From NCBI GenBank assembly GCA_902386135.1, contig CABMIB010000095.1, forward strand, positions 1 through 59,580: a stretch of 59,580 bases of DNA, given 5' to 3'. The translations under genes and the position numbers were made by a program. The notes under the pieces were generated by a model. The model was not told the DNA's origin, made no database searches, and saw nothing but the letters and a program-made list of their open reading frames with translations. Below, in pieces: positions 58,022 to 59,580 of the stretch (positions within the stretch are counted from its first letter, which is position 1; each line of letters starts with the position of its first letter). Origin of the DNA: an uncultured archaeon (GTDB lineage: Archaea; Halobacteriota; Methanosarcinia; Methanosarcinales; Methanoperedenaceae).

Positions 58022-59023
58022 ATGGAAGCACGTAAAGTTTACGTAAGCGGCGGTTCGACCTATGTAATTTCGCTGCCCAAAAAATGGGTTAAGAAGACTA
58101 ACCTGAAGCCAGGAGACTCTCTGATGGTCACAGAACATGGCAGTTCATTGATGATCGAGACCAGTGTAATTGAAAAAGAGTCACGAACAAAGGAGGTTAA
58201 AATCTCACAAGTGACATCAAGCGAAGCTCTTGAGCGTATATTAATCGCTTTTTATCTTGTGGGTTATGATACTATCAAGATAAAGCTGGACAGGAAGAAT
58301 CATCTTGCATACAGAGAGAGTATACGGAACATTCTGGATTATCTGATAGGTGTGGAAATAGTCGAGGATACCAACGAAGCAATGACGCTTGAAATAATGT
58401 TAGATTACAAACGTATGAGTACAATGCAGATACTCCAGAGAATGTTTTCTATAGACAAGTCGATGCTTCTTGATCTTGGCAAGGCTTTAAAAAATATGGA
58501 TATCGGGCTGGCAAAAGATATAATAGTAAGAGAGAAAGAAATTGACAGGCTCTATTTTTTAGTTGTCAGGCAGCTTAAGAGTGCTGTAGAATACCAGCAG
58601 ATAGCGGAAAAACTTGGAATAGAATCTCAAAGGGATTGCCTTGGATACAGGATAGTGGTAAAAGTTCTTGAAAGAATTGCTGACCATATAGAAAACATAG
58701 CAAAAAGTTACATCAAGTTATTTGAAATTCAAAAAGAAACACAACTGGACGAATTTATAGACCTTACCAGTAATGTGGTTACAACTTTCGAAAAATCGAT
58801 TCAGGCGCTATTTACAAGAAATGGTGAAATGGCTGAAACGGTTTTTCATGAATTGAAAAAGGTTGAGAAATCTCAGTCCGATATTTCAAAAGAATTGTTC
58901 AAGATAGAAGATATTCAATCTGCTATTTTAATGAAAGCAATGCTTGATAGCCTTAGAAGAATAGCGAGTTACAGCGGAGATATCGCAGAGGTTGCTATCA
59001 ATATGTCAACAGAAGTGTCTTGA
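58022..59023 (+). CDS. AbrB-PhoU phosphate regulator (2)
   Basis: 333 residues, paralogue of 51407-52405 with the same order: AbrB hairpin RKVYVSGGSTYVISLPKKWV (about 4-45), linker, two PhoU bundles (REKEIDRLYFLVVRQLKSAV, VVKVLERIADHIENIAKSY, LDSLRRIASYSGDIAEVAIN). Leaderless start at ATG 58022 with the phosphate-type element directly upstream. Two AbrB-PhoU proteins plus the plain PhoU suggest separate regulation of uptake and pilus genes. Confidence 0.92.
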   Translation: MEARKVYVSGGSTYVISLPKKWVKKTNLKPGDSLMVTEHGSSLMIETSVIEKESRTKEVKISQVTSSEALERILIAFYLVGYDTIKIKLDRKNHLAYRESIRNILDYLIGVEIVEDTNEAMTLEIMLDYKRMSTMQILQRMFSIDKSMLLDLGKALKNMDIGLAKDIIVREKEIDRLYFLVVRQLKSAVEYQQIAEKLGIESQRDCLGYRIVVKVLERIADHIENIAKSYIKLFEIQKETQLDEFIDLTSNVVTTFEKSIQALFTRNGEMAETVFHELKKVEKSQSDISKELFKIEDIQSAILMKAMLDSLRRIASYSGDIAEVAINMSTEVS

Positions 59024-59076
59024 TAGATTCAAAAGTATGTTTTGCTTTTGCCAAGGCATCCTGCGCGTTCAACCCT
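58997..59076 (-). pseudogene. Fragment of the 52-residue tiny-protein gene
   Basis: The frame GLNAQDALAKAKHTFES then IKTLLLTY corresponds to the middle of the protein at 17661-17819 (GLNGQDALTKAM), lacking its start and N-terminal helix. It overlaps the 3' end of AbrB-PhoU (2) on the other strand. TTG near 59073 could start a 24-residue remnant; probably dead. Confidence 0.5.
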
Positions 59077-59078
59077 GT

Positions 59079-59219
59079 TTACTTTGCACCAAATCCGCCA
59101 CGCATGAACAGGTACAACTCTCTGTCGATCTGATTTGTTTCCGTGAGTTCATCATCGAGCGAATCACATTGTGTGCTACAGGAGGAAGCTTTCCTCATAA
59201 TCTGTTCTTTTTCTTTCAT
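59079..59219 (-). CDS. Tiny YLFxRGGFxAK protein (copy 2)
   Basis: 46 residues from ATG 59219, GGTGATAGAA upstream. Starts MKEKEQIMRK, has a Cys-containing middle (SSCSTQCDS) and ends DRELYLFMRGGFGAK. Paralogue of 17834-17971; the promoter is nearly the same too. See findings. Confidence 0.65.
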   Translation of the reverse strand: MKEKEQIMRKASSCSTQCDSLDDELTETNQIDRELYLFMRGGFGAK

Positions 59220-59250
59220 TTCTATCACCAAATCAGTGTTTCACCTGTAA

Positions 59251-59300
59251 AGTTATATAATTTCTCACAATAATCTATATATGCTAAATAAAATCAGTAG
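59251..59300 (-). promoter_or_regulatory. Phosphate-type promoter element of tiny-protein operon 2
   Basis: On the coding strand CTACTGATTTTATTTAGC, ATATATAGATTATTGTG, AGAAATTATATAACTT. Differs from 18001-18050 at only a few bases. TATA box is about 32-42 bases ahead of ATG 59219. Confidence 0.82.
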
Positions 59301-59363
59301 AAAATGAACTGATCCAAGTTAGAATCGGGATGTGCAATCAAGTGTTAAGTCAACTTTCCAACG

Positions 59364-59580
59364 TTACACCTCCTCATAGATCTTTGCCGGCTGTATTCCA
59401 ATTCCTCTGTGCAGCCTTTCCTCGTTATACCACACCTGATATTCCCTTATCTACCCGCCCAGCCATTGTGGGAATTTCTTGAGCAGATACACAAATTCTT
59501 CTGCAACGTTCCTTATCGTCCTCTCTACCTTGCCTTTATCCTGCGGATAATAGGGATGGGCAAATAACGGCTCTATGTCC
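59364..59580 (-). pseudogene. Broken integrase-type (IS481/IS3-like) transposase, C-terminal part
   Basis: Minus-strand frame running off the window edge: HPYYPQDKGKVERTIRNVAE, a TAG at 59453-59451, then REYQVWYNEERLHRGIGIQP. The final catalytic Glu (KVERTIRN) and the YNxxRxHxG end are those of rve-type transposases. The in-frame TAG in the middle makes it inactive unless read through. Upstream part lies outside the window. Confidence 0.75.

Overview
The window is archaeal. It carries a TFIIB transcription factor, Gar1, SRP19, an archaeal-type PheS, the archaeal pterin kinase MptE, class III (type IV pilin) signal sequences with a FlaK/PibD-type prepilin peptidase, and TATA-box promoters with either short GGTGA leaders or no leader. 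The gene content fits a methanogen-related euryarchaeon. Methanosarcinales, possibly Methanoperedens-like, is my inference, and no rRNA or tRNA is visible to confirm it.

Layout. 1-11.5 kb is mostly housekeeping: two zinc alcohol dehydrogenases, an ABC exporter, PheS, MsrA, an LsrF-like aldolase, MptE, and the block TFB-Gar1-PHP-SRP19. 11.5-19.2 kb is a phosphate-starvation block on the minus strand: phoU-pstB-pstA-pstC-pstS, a sugar-phosphate isomerase-like TIM barrel, PsiE with a 28-residue membrane peptide, a two-gene operon of tiny proteins, and a PHP phosphoesterase. 19.2-36.2 kb is a polyphosphate island: TraB, CYTH, a PAS histidine kinase/receiver, PPX/GppA, PPK1, CHAD, a calcineurin-like/HD fusion, a large protein with a PhoU/DUF47-like tail, a PPDK-like protein without its pyruvate domain, and PPK2. 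36.2-48.7 kb is an accessory region: prepilin peptidase, ArsC, two toxin-antitoxin pairs, three copies of a small SH3-like/zinc-ribbon cassette, transposon remnants, a PstS-pilin fusion, and a 240-bp unit repeated three times that looks like tandem structured RNA genes. 48.8-59.0 kb holds a second PstS-pilin fusion, a large secreted protein, two AbrB-PhoU regulators on either side of a pilus ATPase with two FlaJ/TadC-type membrane proteins, an AAA ATPase and a further pilin-like protein. The window ends in a duplicate of the tiny-protein operon and a broken transposase.

How it fits together. The main result is a probable phosphate 'bindosome'. Two PstS-type phosphate-binding proteins carry type IV pilin N-termini instead of lipoprotein signals. 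They lie in a region that also encodes a prepilin peptidase, an assembly ATPase, platform proteins and another pilin. A conserved AT-rich promoter element of about 50 bp precedes pstS, the isomerase, the psiE operon, the tiny-protein operons, the prepilin peptidase operon, the small cassettes and both AbrB-PhoU genes. This suggests one phosphate regulon covering high-affinity uptake, surface capture and polyphosphate storage. The polyphosphate genes also show repeated recombination scars: a promoter plus N-terminal leader shared by three unrelated proteins, PPX fragments inside neighbouring genes, and a duplicated PPK1 tail.
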